Shown here piece after piece: positions 18,248 through 26,282 of a stretch of DNA of 64,000 nucleotides. The DNA is from Pseudomonadota bacterium. GTDB taxonomy: Bacteria > Pseudomonadota > Gammaproteobacteria > Steroidobacterales > Steroidobacteraceae. The DNA is taken from NCBI GenBank assembly GCA_021838635.1, contig JAKCDC010000002.1, positions 1 through 64,000 of the forward strand, read 5' to 3'. The position numbers and the translations under genes were made by a program. The stretch's first letter is position 1. Each line of letters begins with the position of its first letter. Below the pieces are notes generated by a model. It did not search any database. It saw only the letters and a list, made by a program, of their open reading frames with translations, and was not told the origin of the DNA.

Positions 18248-19527
18248 CGCAGCGTCCCCGCTGTCTCATGCCGCCACTGCGGTTTGACGAGTTTCAGGTG
18301 AGCCACGCCTAGCGCCCGCTCACGGAAGCCGCCCTCGCAGTAGGCGAGGTAGAACTCCCACAGACGGATGAACCGCTCATCGAAGCCGAGCGCGCGAACC
18401 TCGGCGAGGCGCGCGATGAAGCGCTTGCGCCACGCCTCGAGGGTGCGCGCATAGGAGTCCCCGAAGTCCTCCAGCGACACCAGCGCGAGGTCGCTGGCGC
18501 GGGTTTTCGCCGCCAGCATCGCGTTCACCGACGGAATGAAGCTGCCGGGGAACACGTGACGCTTGATGAAATCCACCGACTCGAGCGCCTGGCGGTAGCG
18601 ATGATCCTCGATGGTGATCGCCTGCAGCAGCGCCGCTCCGTGCGGTCTGAGCAGCCGGCTGATCGTGGCGAAGTATTCCTCCAGGTGATCGGCGCCCACC
18701 GCCTCGATCATCTCGATCGAGACGAGTTTGTCGTACTGTCCCGTCAAATCCCGGTAATCGGCCAGACACAACTCGATGCGATTCTCCAAGCCAGCGGCGC
18801 GGATTCGCTCACGCGCGAGCTCGTATTGCTGAGCCGAAATCGTGGTGGTGGTGACGCGGCAACCGTAGTGACGGGCGGCGTGCAACGCGAAGCCGCCCCA
18901 GCCGGACCCGATCTCGAGCACGTGATCGGAGCGGTTCAGTGCGAGTGAGCGGCAGACCGCTTCGAGCTTGCGCTCGGAGGCCGATTCGAGGGTGTCCGCG
19001 CCGCCGCTCCACAGCGCCGAGGAGTACATCAGGTCCGAGGAGAGGAACAGCGCGAAGAACGCATTGCTCAGGTCGTAGTGCGCGGCGATGTTGCGCCGGC
19101 TGCCGGTCCGGGAATTCCCGCGTGTCGCGTGCCAGCAGCGGCGCGCGATGCCCGCCAGGCGGGCCCAGCCGCAGTCCAGGCCGTCGAGCAGTTCGCGGTT
19201 GCGCACCAGTAGCCGCACGAGCGCAACCAGCGCATCGGAGTCCTCCAGGCCCGGCGCCGAGCAGCGCCACAGGCCATCCATGTAGGCTTCCCCTGCGCCG
19301 ACGCTGCCACCGGCGGCGACGGCTCGATAGAACGCCGCGTCGATCACCTGCAGGCGCACCGGCGGGGCCGGCGAGGCGTCTGCACCGAGCATGATCGTGC
19401 CGTGGGCGTCCTCGAGCTCCAGCCGCCCGGCGCGCAGCGCGGCCAATCGCGATAGCAGCTGTCCGCGCAGCAGCCGCTCCAGTGCAGTTGCGCGCGGGCG
19501 GGTGAGAGCGGCGACGGCCGTAGTCAT
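18244..19527 (-). CDS. cfa: Cyclopropane-fatty-acyl-phospholipid synthase
   Basis: 427 residues from MTTAVAALTR at 19527. The N-terminal domain has SVGAGEAYMDGLW, typical of Cfa; the catalytic domain starts NIAAHYDLSNAFFALFLSSDLMYSSALW. SAM motif: VLEIGSGWGGFALHAARHYG; then TTISAQQYELARERI, ADYRDLTGQYDKLVSIEMIEAVG and IEDHRYRQALESVDFIKRHVFPG. The enzyme adds a methylene from SAM across the double bond of an unsaturated acyl chain; the operon's own desaturase could supply such bonds. Overlaps DUF1365 upstream and DUF2878 downstream by four bases. Confidence 0.92.
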   Translation of the reverse strand: MTTAVAALTRPRATALERLLRGQLLSRLAALRAGRLELEDAHGTIMLGADASPAPPVRLQVIDAAFYRAVAAGGSVGAGEAYMDGLWRCSAPGLEDSDALVALVRLLVRNRELLDGLDCGWARLAGIARRCWHATRGNSRTGSRRNIAAHYDLSNAFFALFLSSDLMYSSALWSGGADTLESASERKLEAVCRSLALNRSDHVLEIGSGWGGFALHAARHYGCRVTTTTISAQQYELARERIRAAGLENRIELCLADYRDLTGQYDKLVSIEMIEAVGADHLEEYFATISRLLRPHGAALLQAITIEDHRYRQALESVDFIKRHVFPGSFIPSVNAMLAAKTRASDLALVSLEDFGDSYARTLEAWRKRFIARLAEVRALGFDERFIRLWEFYLAYCEGGFRERALGVAHLKLVKPQWRHETAGTLR

Positions 19528-20312
19528 GCGGTACCTCGTAAACGTCGTGAACGATCCGGGTGGTTGTAGACCGGCGTGCGCTTCAGCCACAGCCTGAGCG
19601 CCTGCCAGTAAATCGCGCCGATCACCTGCGTGCCCATCAGCGGGTAGCGCCACAGCACGCGCGCCAGAGAGGCGCCGGTGAGCGCTCTGCGTTTGAGATC
19701 CAGATGGGCCTGGAACTCCACCCGCTCCCCCTCGCGTACGGTCATGTGCACGCGCAGGCGCTCGGCCGGTGCGCTGAAGCGCCAGCGGTAATCGCGCTCA
19801 AGCGGCAGGAAGGGCGAGACGTGGAAGGCCTTGGTGAAATCCCACTGCCACAGCGGACCGCGCCGTTCGGCCTGCGCGAGGCCGAGCACGTAGGCGTGCC
19901 GTTCGTTCCACGGTGTGTTGGTGATGTCGGCGATGACGGCCTGCAGCGCCCCTGCGCTGTCATGGCAGTAGTAGAAGCTGACCGGGTTGAAGACGTACCC
20001 GGCGTAGCGCAGGTGGGTCAGCAGTCGTACCGGGCCGAGCGGCCGTACGCCGGTGTGCCGCTCAACGAGGCTGCGCGCCGCCTCGGCCAGCGGCAGCGTC
20101 TCGGGTTGCAGGTAGTCGCTGCGGCGGAATTCGGCGAGGTTGGGCCGATCGCCTGACCACAACCACCGGCCGGCGAACACCCGCTCGAGCTCATCGAGAT
20201 CCAGGCACAGCTGCGCGATGCGATAGCTGAACGCATGGCGTCGTGGCGCCAGACGCCAATGGCGCACCGTGCCCTCGTACACGGCGCTGGAGAGCGGCGG
20301 TGCACTGTTCAT
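19524..20312 (-). CDS. DUF1365 protein
   Basis: 262 residues from MNSAPPLSSAVYEGTVRHWR at 20312, overlapping the FAD oxidoreductase stop by four bases. Family signatures: VRHWRLAPRRHAFSYRI near the N-terminus, YAGYVFNPVSFYYCHD, ITNTPWNERHAYVL and KAFHVSPFLPLERDYRW. DUF1365 is known mainly from its constant linkage to FAD-dependent oxidoreductase and Cfa-like genes; its biochemical role is not settled to my knowledge. Likely acts on membrane acyl chains with its neighbours. Confidence 0.88.
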   Translation of the reverse strand: MNSAPPLSSAVYEGTVRHWRLAPRRHAFSYRIAQLCLDLDELERVFAGRWLWSGDRPNLAEFRRSDYLQPETLPLAEAARSLVERHTGVRPLGPVRLLTHLRYAGYVFNPVSFYYCHDSAGALQAVIADITNTPWNERHAYVLGLAQAERRGPLWQWDFTKAFHVSPFLPLERDYRWRFSAPAERLRVHMTVREGERVEFQAHLDLKRRALTGASLARVLWRYPLMGTQVIGAIYWQALRLWLKRTPVYNHPDRSRRLRGTA

Positions 20313-21580
20313 GCGGCGGCCCTGCGCATCAGTGCCGTAGCGCTGTGCCCGTCGAGCGCTTCGGCCACGGCGGCCGCGCTGCGCATGCCGTCCTCGTGAA
20401 AGCCCCAGCCCCAATAGGCGCCGGCGAACCAGGTGCGCCGCAGTCCCTGAATCTCTGCGCCGCGCCGCTGCGCGGCGAGCGCCTCGTGAGTGTGTACCGG
20501 GTGTGCATAGCGCATCGTGCGCAGCACTCGGGCCGGATCGATCGCGTCGCTGCGGTTCAGGGTCACGACGAGCGGTTCCGGCGCATCGATGTTCTGCAGC
20601 AGGTTCATGCAGTAGCTCACCGTGCAAGGCGCATCGGGTTCACCGGGTACGTACGCGTTCCATGCAGCCCAGGCCTTGCGGTTGCGCGGTAGGAGCGCGG
20701 CGTCGGTGTGCAGCACCGCTTCGTTCGTCTGGTACCGGATCGCACCGAGTACCGAACGTTCCGCCTCGCTCGGGTCCGCCAGCAGCGCCAGGGCCTCGTC
20801 GCTGTGACAGGCCAGGATCACCTGTTCGAAGTGTTCGCTGCCGGCGGCGTGCGCGATATGCACCGCATGCGGCCCGCGGCGCACCGCATGCACCGGGCAG
20901 CCGAGCCGCTCGCGTACGCTCCAGCGCGACCTCATCGCCTGCACGTAGCGGGCCGAACCGCCGCGCACCACGCGCCACTCGGGCCGCCCGTTCACCGCGA
21001 GCATCTGGTGATTGGCCATGAACTGCACCAGGTAGCGGGCCGGGAAGGAGAGGATCTGGCGCGGTGGGGAGGACCACAGTGCCGAGGCCATGGGCACCAG
21101 ATGCTCGTCGCGAAATGCCGCGCCATAGCGGCCCGCGGCGAGGTATTCCCCGAGCGTCGCTCCGGGGGCCTGCTCGCCGAGCAGTGCGGGGGCCTCACGG
21201 TAGAAGCGCAGCAGGTCGCGGACCATGCCGAGGAAGCGCCGGGAGAAGAGGTTGCGGCGCTGGCAGAAGAGCGTATTGAGGCTCGTCGCGTTGTACTCCA
21301 GGCCGCTCGCGCCGTTGTGCACTGAGAAACTCATGGTGGTCGGCTGCGAGTCGACCCCGAGTGCATCGAGCAGCGCGGTGAACAGCCGGTAGTGCCGCGG
21401 GCTGAAGACGATGAACCCCGAGTCGACCGCGTAGTCGCCCCCCGCCAGGTGCACTTGGTGGGTGTGCGTATGGCCGCCGAAGTAATCGTTGGCCTCGAAC
21501 AGCGTCACGTCGTGGCGCTGCGAGAGCAGCCAGCTCGCAGCCAAACCCGAGATACCCGAACCGATGACGGCGATGCGCAT
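20309..21580 (-). CDS. FAD-dependent NAD(P)-binding oxidoreductase (amine-oxidase fold)
   Basis: 423 residues beginning with a perfect Rossmann dinucleotide site, RIAVIGSGISGLAASWLLS, and the acidic end of beta-2 in VTLFEAND. Further family marks are FGGHTHTHQV, YAVDSGFIVFSPRHYRLF and the C-terminal TWFAGAYWGWGFHEDGMRSAAAVAEAL. This is the COG2907-type oxidoreductase that pairs with DUF1365 and Cfa. It probably dehydrogenates or oxidises a lipid intermediate. Four bases separate it from the desaturase upstream. Confidence 0.9.
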   Translation of the reverse strand: MRIAVIGSGISGLAASWLLSQRHDVTLFEANDYFGGHTHTHQVHLAGGDYAVDSGFIVFSPRHYRLFTALLDALGVDSQPTTMSFSVHNGASGLEYNATSLNTLFCQRRNLFSRRFLGMVRDLLRFYREAPALLGEQAPGATLGEYLAAGRYGAAFRDEHLVPMASALWSSPPRQILSFPARYLVQFMANHQMLAVNGRPEWRVVRGGSARYVQAMRSRWSVRERLGCPVHAVRRGPHAVHIAHAAGSEHFEQVILACHSDEALALLADPSEAERSVLGAIRYQTNEAVLHTDAALLPRNRKAWAAWNAYVPGEPDAPCTVSYCMNLLQNIDAPEPLVVTLNRSDAIDPARVLRTMRYAHPVHTHEALAAQRRGAEIQGLRRTWFAGAYWGWGFHEDGMRSAAAVAEALDGHSATALMRRAAA

Positions 21581-21584
21581 GGCG

Positions 21585-22553
21585 TTACCGCTCGAGCGCT
21601 TCGAGCACGCGCGAGGGCAGCGGCTTCAGCCCGCGGATGAGTCCCAGCGCGGCGAGCAGCCGCAGTCCATACCAGGTCAGATCGATCTCCCACCAGCGAA
21701 ATCCCTGCCGGGCGGTGCCCGGAAAGCGGTGGTGGTTGTTGTGCCAGCCCTCCCCGAACGTCAGCAGCGCGAGCAGGAAGTTGTTGCGGCTGTCGTCATG
21801 GGTCTCGAAGCGGCGCGAACCCCAGCCGTGCGCCAGGGAATTGATGGTCACCGTCGCATGGAAGAGCGCCACCGTGGAGATGCAAAAGCCCCACACCAGA
21901 AGCTGCGGCCCGTCCGTGCCGAGCTGTGGGGCGAGGCGATGCAGCAGCACCCCGAGGCCGTACAGTGCCGCGGCGAGCGTGGCGGGAATGGTGATGTCGT
22001 AGCGGTCGAGCCAGCGCAGCTCCGGGTAGCGGGCGAGGTCCGCCACTCGCCTCAGGTCGGTGCGGAATGCCCGGCGGGTGAGGAACCAGCCCATGTGGCT
22101 CCAGAGAAAGCCGTGCACCCGCGGGGAGTGCGGATCACGGGGCGTATCGGCGTCGCGATGGTGATTGCGGTGGTGCGCCGCCCACCACAACGGTCCGCGC
22201 TGCACGCAGGCGGCGCCGATCACGGCGAACAGCAGCAGCACCGGGCGGGAGGCGCGGAAGGTGCGGTGCGAGAAACCCCGGTGGTAGAAGCCGGTGATGG
22301 CGAACATGCGCACCGCGTACAGCACGGCGGCCGTGGTGAGCGCCACGCCGGACACTCCGGTCCAGAGTGCGCCGAGGCACCCCAGGTGCAGTGCGATGAA
22401 CGGTGCGGCCCGCAGCCAATCGATGCGGTCGGCGGTGGCCGGGTCGAGCGGCCGGTCGCCCTCCTGGGTATCGAACCATTGCCGCAGCGTCCGGCGCAGT
22501 GGCCGGCGGTTCGCGCCAGGTCGGGCGGGTACGGGTAGGGGATCGACGCGCAT
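21585..22553 (-). CDS. Membrane acyl-CoA/acyl-lipid desaturase
   Basis: 322 residues with the three histidine boxes of stearoyl-CoA-desaturase-type di-iron enzymes: HRGFSH (91-96), HHRNHH (127-132) and HNNHH (271-275), plus four hydrophobic segments around them. The spacing matches the delta-9 group. It inserts a double bond into a fatty acyl chain with O2. It is the first gene of the eight-gene lipid operon that runs to the lipocalin, and could create the double bond that the Cfa enzymes modify. Confidence 0.92.
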   Translation of the reverse strand: MRVDPLPVPARPGANRRPLRRTLRQWFDTQEGDRPLDPATADRIDWLRAAPFIALHLGCLGALWTGVSGVALTTAAVLYAVRMFAITGFYHRGFSHRTFRASRPVLLLFAVIGAACVQRGPLWWAAHHRNHHRDADTPRDPHSPRVHGFLWSHMGWFLTRRAFRTDLRRVADLARYPELRWLDRYDITIPATLAAALYGLGVLLHRLAPQLGTDGPQLLVWGFCISTVALFHATVTINSLAHGWGSRRFETHDDSRNNFLLALLTFGEGWHNNHHRFPGTARQGFRWWEIDLTWYGLRLLAALGLIRGLKPLPSRVLEALER

Positions 22554-22556
22554 CGC

Positions 22557-22612
22557 AGAGCACCATCAGTGACTGTGGTGCTCTATACGGAGCGGGACCG
22601 GATTTGGATGCA
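22557..22612 (-). promoter_or_regulatory. Candidate ECF promoter and inverted repeat before the desaturase operon
   Basis: On the minus strand TGCATCC (22612-22606) is followed after 16 bases by CGTATAGA (22589-22582). The -35-like GCATCC resembles the CCATCC element recognised by SigK-type ECF factors, and the encoded sigma/anti-sigma pair just upstream is SigK/RskA-like. Directly after it lies an inverted repeat with 9-base arms AGAGCACCA (22557-22565) and TGGTGCTCT (22576-22584) around a 10-base loop, overlapping the -10 end. It could be an operator or a 5' hairpin. Promoter assignment is by eye only. Confidence 0.4.
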
Positions 22613-22621
22613 CGCCGCGGC

Positions 22622-22643
22622 CCCCCCCTGTGAGACGGGGGGG
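22622..22643 (-). terminator. G/C hairpin after the anti-sigma gene
   Basis: A run of C (22622-22628) and a run of G (22637-22643) pair perfectly around an 8-base loop, 14 bases beyond the anti-sigma stop. There is no T tract, so it is not a textbook intrinsic terminator. It separates the sigma/anti-sigma genes from the desaturase operon and may reduce read-through. Confidence 0.45.
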
Positions 22644-22656
22644 CGGGACGGGCGGC

Positions 22657-23427
22657 TCAGGCGGGGCGTTGCGGGGGGGTGCGCAGGAGCTCGGCGCTCG
22701 CCGGGACGATGCCCGCCGGCGCCGCGCCAATCGCACCGGCGGCGACCACCGGGCCGGTGGGCTGTCCGGTGGGCGAGCCGCCCCGCGGTTCGATGGACAC
22801 CGCTAGGCGCGCACTCGGTCCGAGGCGGGCCACTAGGTTCGCGCTCAGCGCCAGCGTGACCGGCACATGAGTTGAGATCAGGCCGACGGCGATGGGCCGT
22901 CCCCCTGAGGGGATCAGCCACAATTCGGGTGTGCGGCCGGATTGAACCGTCTGCGGGGCCGCCGGTACGACCACCATGCGGGCCTGGCGGATGTCCATGG
23001 TCGCCGTCCAGCCGACCTGGCCGTTGTGCTCCGTCATGGTCGAGGCCATGTACGGGATGGGCGGCGCGGCCGGCCGGTGCATGAACATGAAGACGAGGGC
23101 GGCGCAGGCGCCTGCGAGCAGCACACCGCTGCCGAGGCTCAGCCAGTGCCACAGGCGCAGATTGTCCCAGAGGCCGCTGCCGCTGCCGGCGGAGTCAAAT
23201 TCCAGCCTGGCGCGGATGCGCAGCCAAAGCCGCTCCGGCGGGGCTTGCGGGGTTACTTGCTCGGCGAGCGGCAGCAGCCGCTCACGCCACCGCATTTCGG
23301 CGGCCGCGGCGGCGCTGCTCGCAGCGAGTTCCTCTTCCACCGCGACGCGCTCATCGGCCTCCAGCACCCCGAGTACGTACTCGGCATAGCGCAGATCGTC
23401 GGCGGATTCGTCAGCCGGGGTGTTCAT
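22657..23427 (-). CDS. RskA-family anti-sigma factor
   Basis: 256 residues. The N-terminal cytoplasmic domain (DDLRYAEYVLGVLEADERVAVEEELAAS) binds the sigma factor; one membrane helix follows (WLSLGSGVLLAGACAALVFMF, about 92-112); the periplasmic part has the RskA signatures PELWLIPSGGRPIAVGLI and LAVSIEPRGGSPTGQPTGPVV. There is no HxxxCxxC zinc motif and no cupin domain, so it is not ChrR. Its ATG overlaps the sigma stop by four bases. Signal release by regulated proteolysis is known for the family; the signal here is unknown. Confidence 0.9.
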   Translation of the reverse strand: MNTPADESADDLRYAEYVLGVLEADERVAVEEELAASSAAAAAEMRWRERLLPLAEQVTPQAPPERLWLRIRARLEFDSAGSGSGLWDNLRLWHWLSLGSGVLLAGACAALVFMFMHRPAAPPIPYMASTMTEHNGQVGWTATMDIRQARMVVVPAAPQTVQSGRTPELWLIPSGGRPIAVGLISTHVPVTLALSANLVARLGPSARLAVSIEPRGGSPTGQPTGPVVAAGAIGAAPAGIVPASAELLRTPPQRPA

Positions 23428-23981
23428 GTCTCAAGACAGGTGCGTAGTTGCATCAGGGCGCGGCGGATCCAGCTCTTCAGGGTGGCGAGCGGCACTTCTG
23501 TGCGCATCGCCAGCTCCTTATACGTAGCGCCGGTGAAAAAGGCTTCACGGACCGAGCGGCTGTATTTGACGTCGAGCTGGGCGAGGCAGCGTTCGAGGCG
23601 CACATAGTCCTCGCTGGCCTCGGCACGGGCGGCCGGGCCGTGCGCCTCATCGGGCAGCCGCTCCAGGTCGATCGCCTCAGCGCTGGTACTCTCGCGGCGT
23701 TGACGCAGTCGATCGATGATTCGGTTGCGCACCAGCGTGGTGAGCCAGGTATTGGCGCTGGCGAGCGTTGGGTTGTACGTCTCGGCGCGGCGCCATACGG
23801 TGATGAACGCCTCCTGCAGCGCCTCCTCCGCTTCGCCCTGGTCGCGCATCATGCGCACACACAGACCGAACAGCCGCGAGGACGTCCGACGGTAGAGTCG
23901 CTCGAACGCCGCGCGATCGCGCATCGCAGTGCGCGCCAGGAGCTGCTCGAGCGTTTCAGGATCGGTGCACGTGTCGTTCAT
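23424..23981 (-). CDS. ECF RNA polymerase sigma factor (SigK-like)
   Basis: 185 residues from MNDTCTDPETLEQLL at 23981. Region 2: AFERLYRRTSSRLFGLCVRMMRDQGEAEEALQEAFITVWRRAETYNP. Region 4: SRSVREAFFTGATYKELAMRTEVPLATLKSWIRRALMQLR. No extra C-terminal domain. It is co-encoded with its RskA-type anti-sigma factor and sits immediately upstream of the lipid operon, which is its most likely target. The long open frame upstream of 23981 is non-conserved. Confidence 0.93.
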   Translation of the reverse strand: MNDTCTDPETLEQLLARTAMRDRAAFERLYRRTSSRLFGLCVRMMRDQGEAEEALQEAFITVWRRAETYNPTLASANTWLTTLVRNRIIDRLRQRRESTSAEAIDLERLPDEAHGPAARAEASEDYVRLERCLAQLDVKYSRSVREAFFTGATYKELAMRTEVPLATLKSWIRRALMQLRTCLET

Positions 23982-24668
23982 CAGCTGACCGCGTTGCGGC
24001 GCCTGCCGTGTGGGTCGGGCTGCGGGCCGACTCTTGCTCCGCCGGCTTGTGGGTGACAACCGGACGAAGCCGATTGTTACGGATTGTCCGGCCGCATTCA
24101 AGCGGACGTCCATACGCGCCCTCGGCGCGTTGCGCTGCCACCGATTCGCCGGTGGCGTCGCGAAGCGCTGTATTTTCCGCAAGGCCCCCGGGTGAGCTAC
24201 GCATCATCGCCCGCATCGATCAGGTCTATGCTTTCGCACGTATGACCCAGACCCACTCGAGGCGGCGCCCGCTCGTACTGTCGGCCGGCGGCGGCACTCC
24301 TCATGCCAGGCCTCAGTCACGACGGTCGCGGGATTGCGTCGCCGGCAGGCGGCTTGCCTGCGGTTCGGTCCGAAGCGTACATTACGACGCGGAAATTGCC
24401 TGCCTTTTATGAATGCGGCCCGTGTTTCCCGTGATGCGAGACACGCTGTTGGGCGAGAGGCCCGCGAGTGCGTCAGGGCAACCAGCCGGACCCTGCCCGG
24501 GGAGGCTTGCGCGCAGCGGCGCGACCGCCCGCCGGTGGTGCACTCATTCACCGACGCTCCCGCGCGCGCTGCGCATTTCGCCACGATCGAGCGATTTGAA
24601 GCCGGCCGTTCGCACCGACCGCCCGGCCGCACTGCCCCCCGATGGATTGCCTCAGAGGAGTTGCGCCC
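23982..24668. other. Long intergenic region between the ECF gene and cydA
   Basis: 687 bases between divergent operons. Open frames here are Arg/Pro-rich and look like GC-rich noise, so I call no gene. It must hold promoters for the sigma operon and for cyd. Visible: a weak hairpin, GCAGGC (24345-24350) and GCCTGC (24356-24361), and a GAGGAG ribosome site just before cydA. No TTGAT-N4-ATCAA Fnr site was found. Confidence 0.6.
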
Positions 24669-26279
24669 ATGATTAACGGGACGGTTGTCGATCTTTCCCG
24701 CGCGCAGTTTGCCGCCACCGCGCTGTATCACTTCCTGTTCGTGCCGCTCACTCTGGGAATGAGTTTTCTGCTCGCGGCGATGGAGACCGTCTACGTCACC
24801 ACCGGAAAGCCGATATACAAGCAGATGGCGATGTTCTGGGGCCGGTTGTTCATGATCAACTTCGCGCTCGGCGTCGCTACCGGCCTCACCATGGAATTTC
24901 AGTTCGGCACCAACTGGTCGTTCTATTCGAGCTTCGTCGGCGACATCTTTGGCGCGCCACTGGCGATCGAAGGATTGATGGCGTTCTTCATGGAGTCGAC
25001 CTTCGTCGGTCTGATGATCTTCGGCTGGGGTCGGCTGCGCAAGGGACAACATCTGGCGGTCACCTGGCTGGTCGCGCTCGGCTCGAATCTCTCGGCGCTG
25101 TGGATCCTGGTCGCCAATGGCTTCATGCAGGATCCGAAGGGCGCGAAGTTCGATCCGGTCACGATGCGCATGCATTTGACCAGCTTCCAGCAGCTGATCT
25201 TCAGTCCCGATGCGCAATCGAAGTTCGTGCACACGAGCATCGCCGGGTACGTGACCGGTGCGATGTTCATCGCCGGCATCAGCGCATTTTACATGCTGCG
25301 CAACCGGCACATGGACATTGCCAAGCGTTCCTTTCGCATCGCGGTGCTGTTTGGCGTGCTCGCCACGATCGGTGTGGTCACGCTGGGCGATGCGCTCGGG
25401 TTCGTCGACGCGCAGGCGCAGCCGACCAAGCTGGCGGCGATGGAGGGGCTGTGGAAGTCAACTCCGGCGCCCATGGCGTTCAACCTGATCGCCTTCCCCG
25501 AACAGGCCAAGCAGAAGGATGTGGGTGCGGTGCGGGTGCCGATGTTGCTTTCGCTGCTGGTCACGCACTCCCTCAGCGGCACCGTCCCTGGTATCAACAC
25601 GCTCGAGCAGCAGGCGGCGCAGAAGATCCGTAACGGCATTCCCGCCGTCGAGGCGCTGAAGGCGCTCTCGCGCGATCCGCAGGATGCCGCGGCCATGGCG
25701 CAGTTCAGAGCACATCGGGCGGATCTCGGCTACGGATTTCTGGTGCAGCGCTATGCGCCACGCCTCAGCCAAGTGACGCCCGCGCAGATCGAACGGGCCG
25801 CCAAGGACACCGTTCCGCCGGTGGCCGCGGTGTTCTGGTCGTTCCGGATCATGGTCGCTCTGGGTCTCATGATGATGGCGTTCTTCGTCTTAGCGACGCT
25901 CTATTCACTGCGCAACAGAATTCAGAATAAGAAATGGATCCTCAAGGTTGCCGTGTGGATGATCCCGGTTCCGTTCCTCGCCAATGAAGCCGGCTGGCTG
26001 GTGGCCGAGCTCGGCCGCCAGCCCTGGACGGTGTACGGGGTGCTGCCGACCTGGATGAGCGCCTCGACGCACAGTGTCGGCTACATGGTGTTCTCGCTGA
26101 TCGGTTTCGTGACGCTGTACTCGATCTTCATCGCCATCGAGATGTACCTGATGATCCGGGCGATCCGGATCGGACCGGGTGAGTACGACGATGACGGTGC
26201 AGCGCCGCTCTTGCCGCGGCCGATGCTCGCGCCACGAGCGCAGCCGGCCGTGCCCTACGGCGGCAATCTGGAGGGTTAA
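24669..26279 (+). CDS. cydA: Cytochrome bd quinol oxidase subunit I
   Basis: 536 residues from the ATG at 24669, with GAGGAG upstream. The heme ligand positions are conserved: His21 (b595/d side; E. coli His19), His188 (b558; E. coli His186) and the Met in FWSFRIMVALG (E. coli Met393). Glu101 and Glu109 match E. coli Glu99/Glu107 of the proton path. EAGWLVAELGRQPWTVYGVLPT is the CydA signature. The length suggests the long Q-loop type. High-affinity O2 reduction to water from ubiquinol, in the inner membrane. First gene of cydABXDC. Confidence 0.97.
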   Translation: MINGTVVDLSRAQFAATALYHFLFVPLTLGMSFLLAAMETVYVTTGKPIYKQMAMFWGRLFMINFALGVATGLTMEFQFGTNWSFYSSFVGDIFGAPLAIEGLMAFFMESTFVGLMIFGWGRLRKGQHLAVTWLVALGSNLSALWILVANGFMQDPKGAKFDPVTMRMHLTSFQQLIFSPDAQSKFVHTSIAGYVTGAMFIAGISAFYMLRNRHMDIAKRSFRIAVLFGVLATIGVVTLGDALGFVDAQAQPTKLAAMEGLWKSTPAPMAFNLIAFPEQAKQKDVGAVRVPMLLSLLVTHSLSGTVPGINTLEQQAAQKIRNGIPAVEALKALSRDPQDAAAMAQFRAHRADLGYGFLVQRYAPRLSQVTPAQIERAAKDTVPPVAAVFWSFRIMVALGLMMMAFFVLATLYSLRNRIQNKKWILKVAVWMIPVPFLANEAGWLVAELGRQPWTVYGVLPTWMSASTHSVGYMVFSLIGFVTLYSIFIAIEMYLMIRAIRIGPGEYDDDGAAPLLPRPMLAPRAQPAVPYGGNLEG

Positions 26280-26282
26280 GCC

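Noticed and set aside
22657-23427. ChrR-type zinc/cupin anti-sigma factor
   Set aside because: No HxxxCxxC motif and no cupin; instead a membrane helix and RskA C-terminal signatures are present.
24560-24668. Fnr or ArcA-like site upstream of cydA
   Set aside because: The only related string, TTTGAAGCC near 24594, has no inverted partner; I found no TTGAT-N4-ATCAA.
24334-24672. 112-codon plus-strand frame before cydA
   Set aside because: No ribosome site, Arg/Ala/Pro-rich translation, and it overlaps the cydA start in another frame.
24204-25310. 368-codon minus-strand frame across the cyd upstream region
   Set aside because: It runs antisense into cydA, is rich in His/Arg/Glu, and shows no domain or ribosome site.
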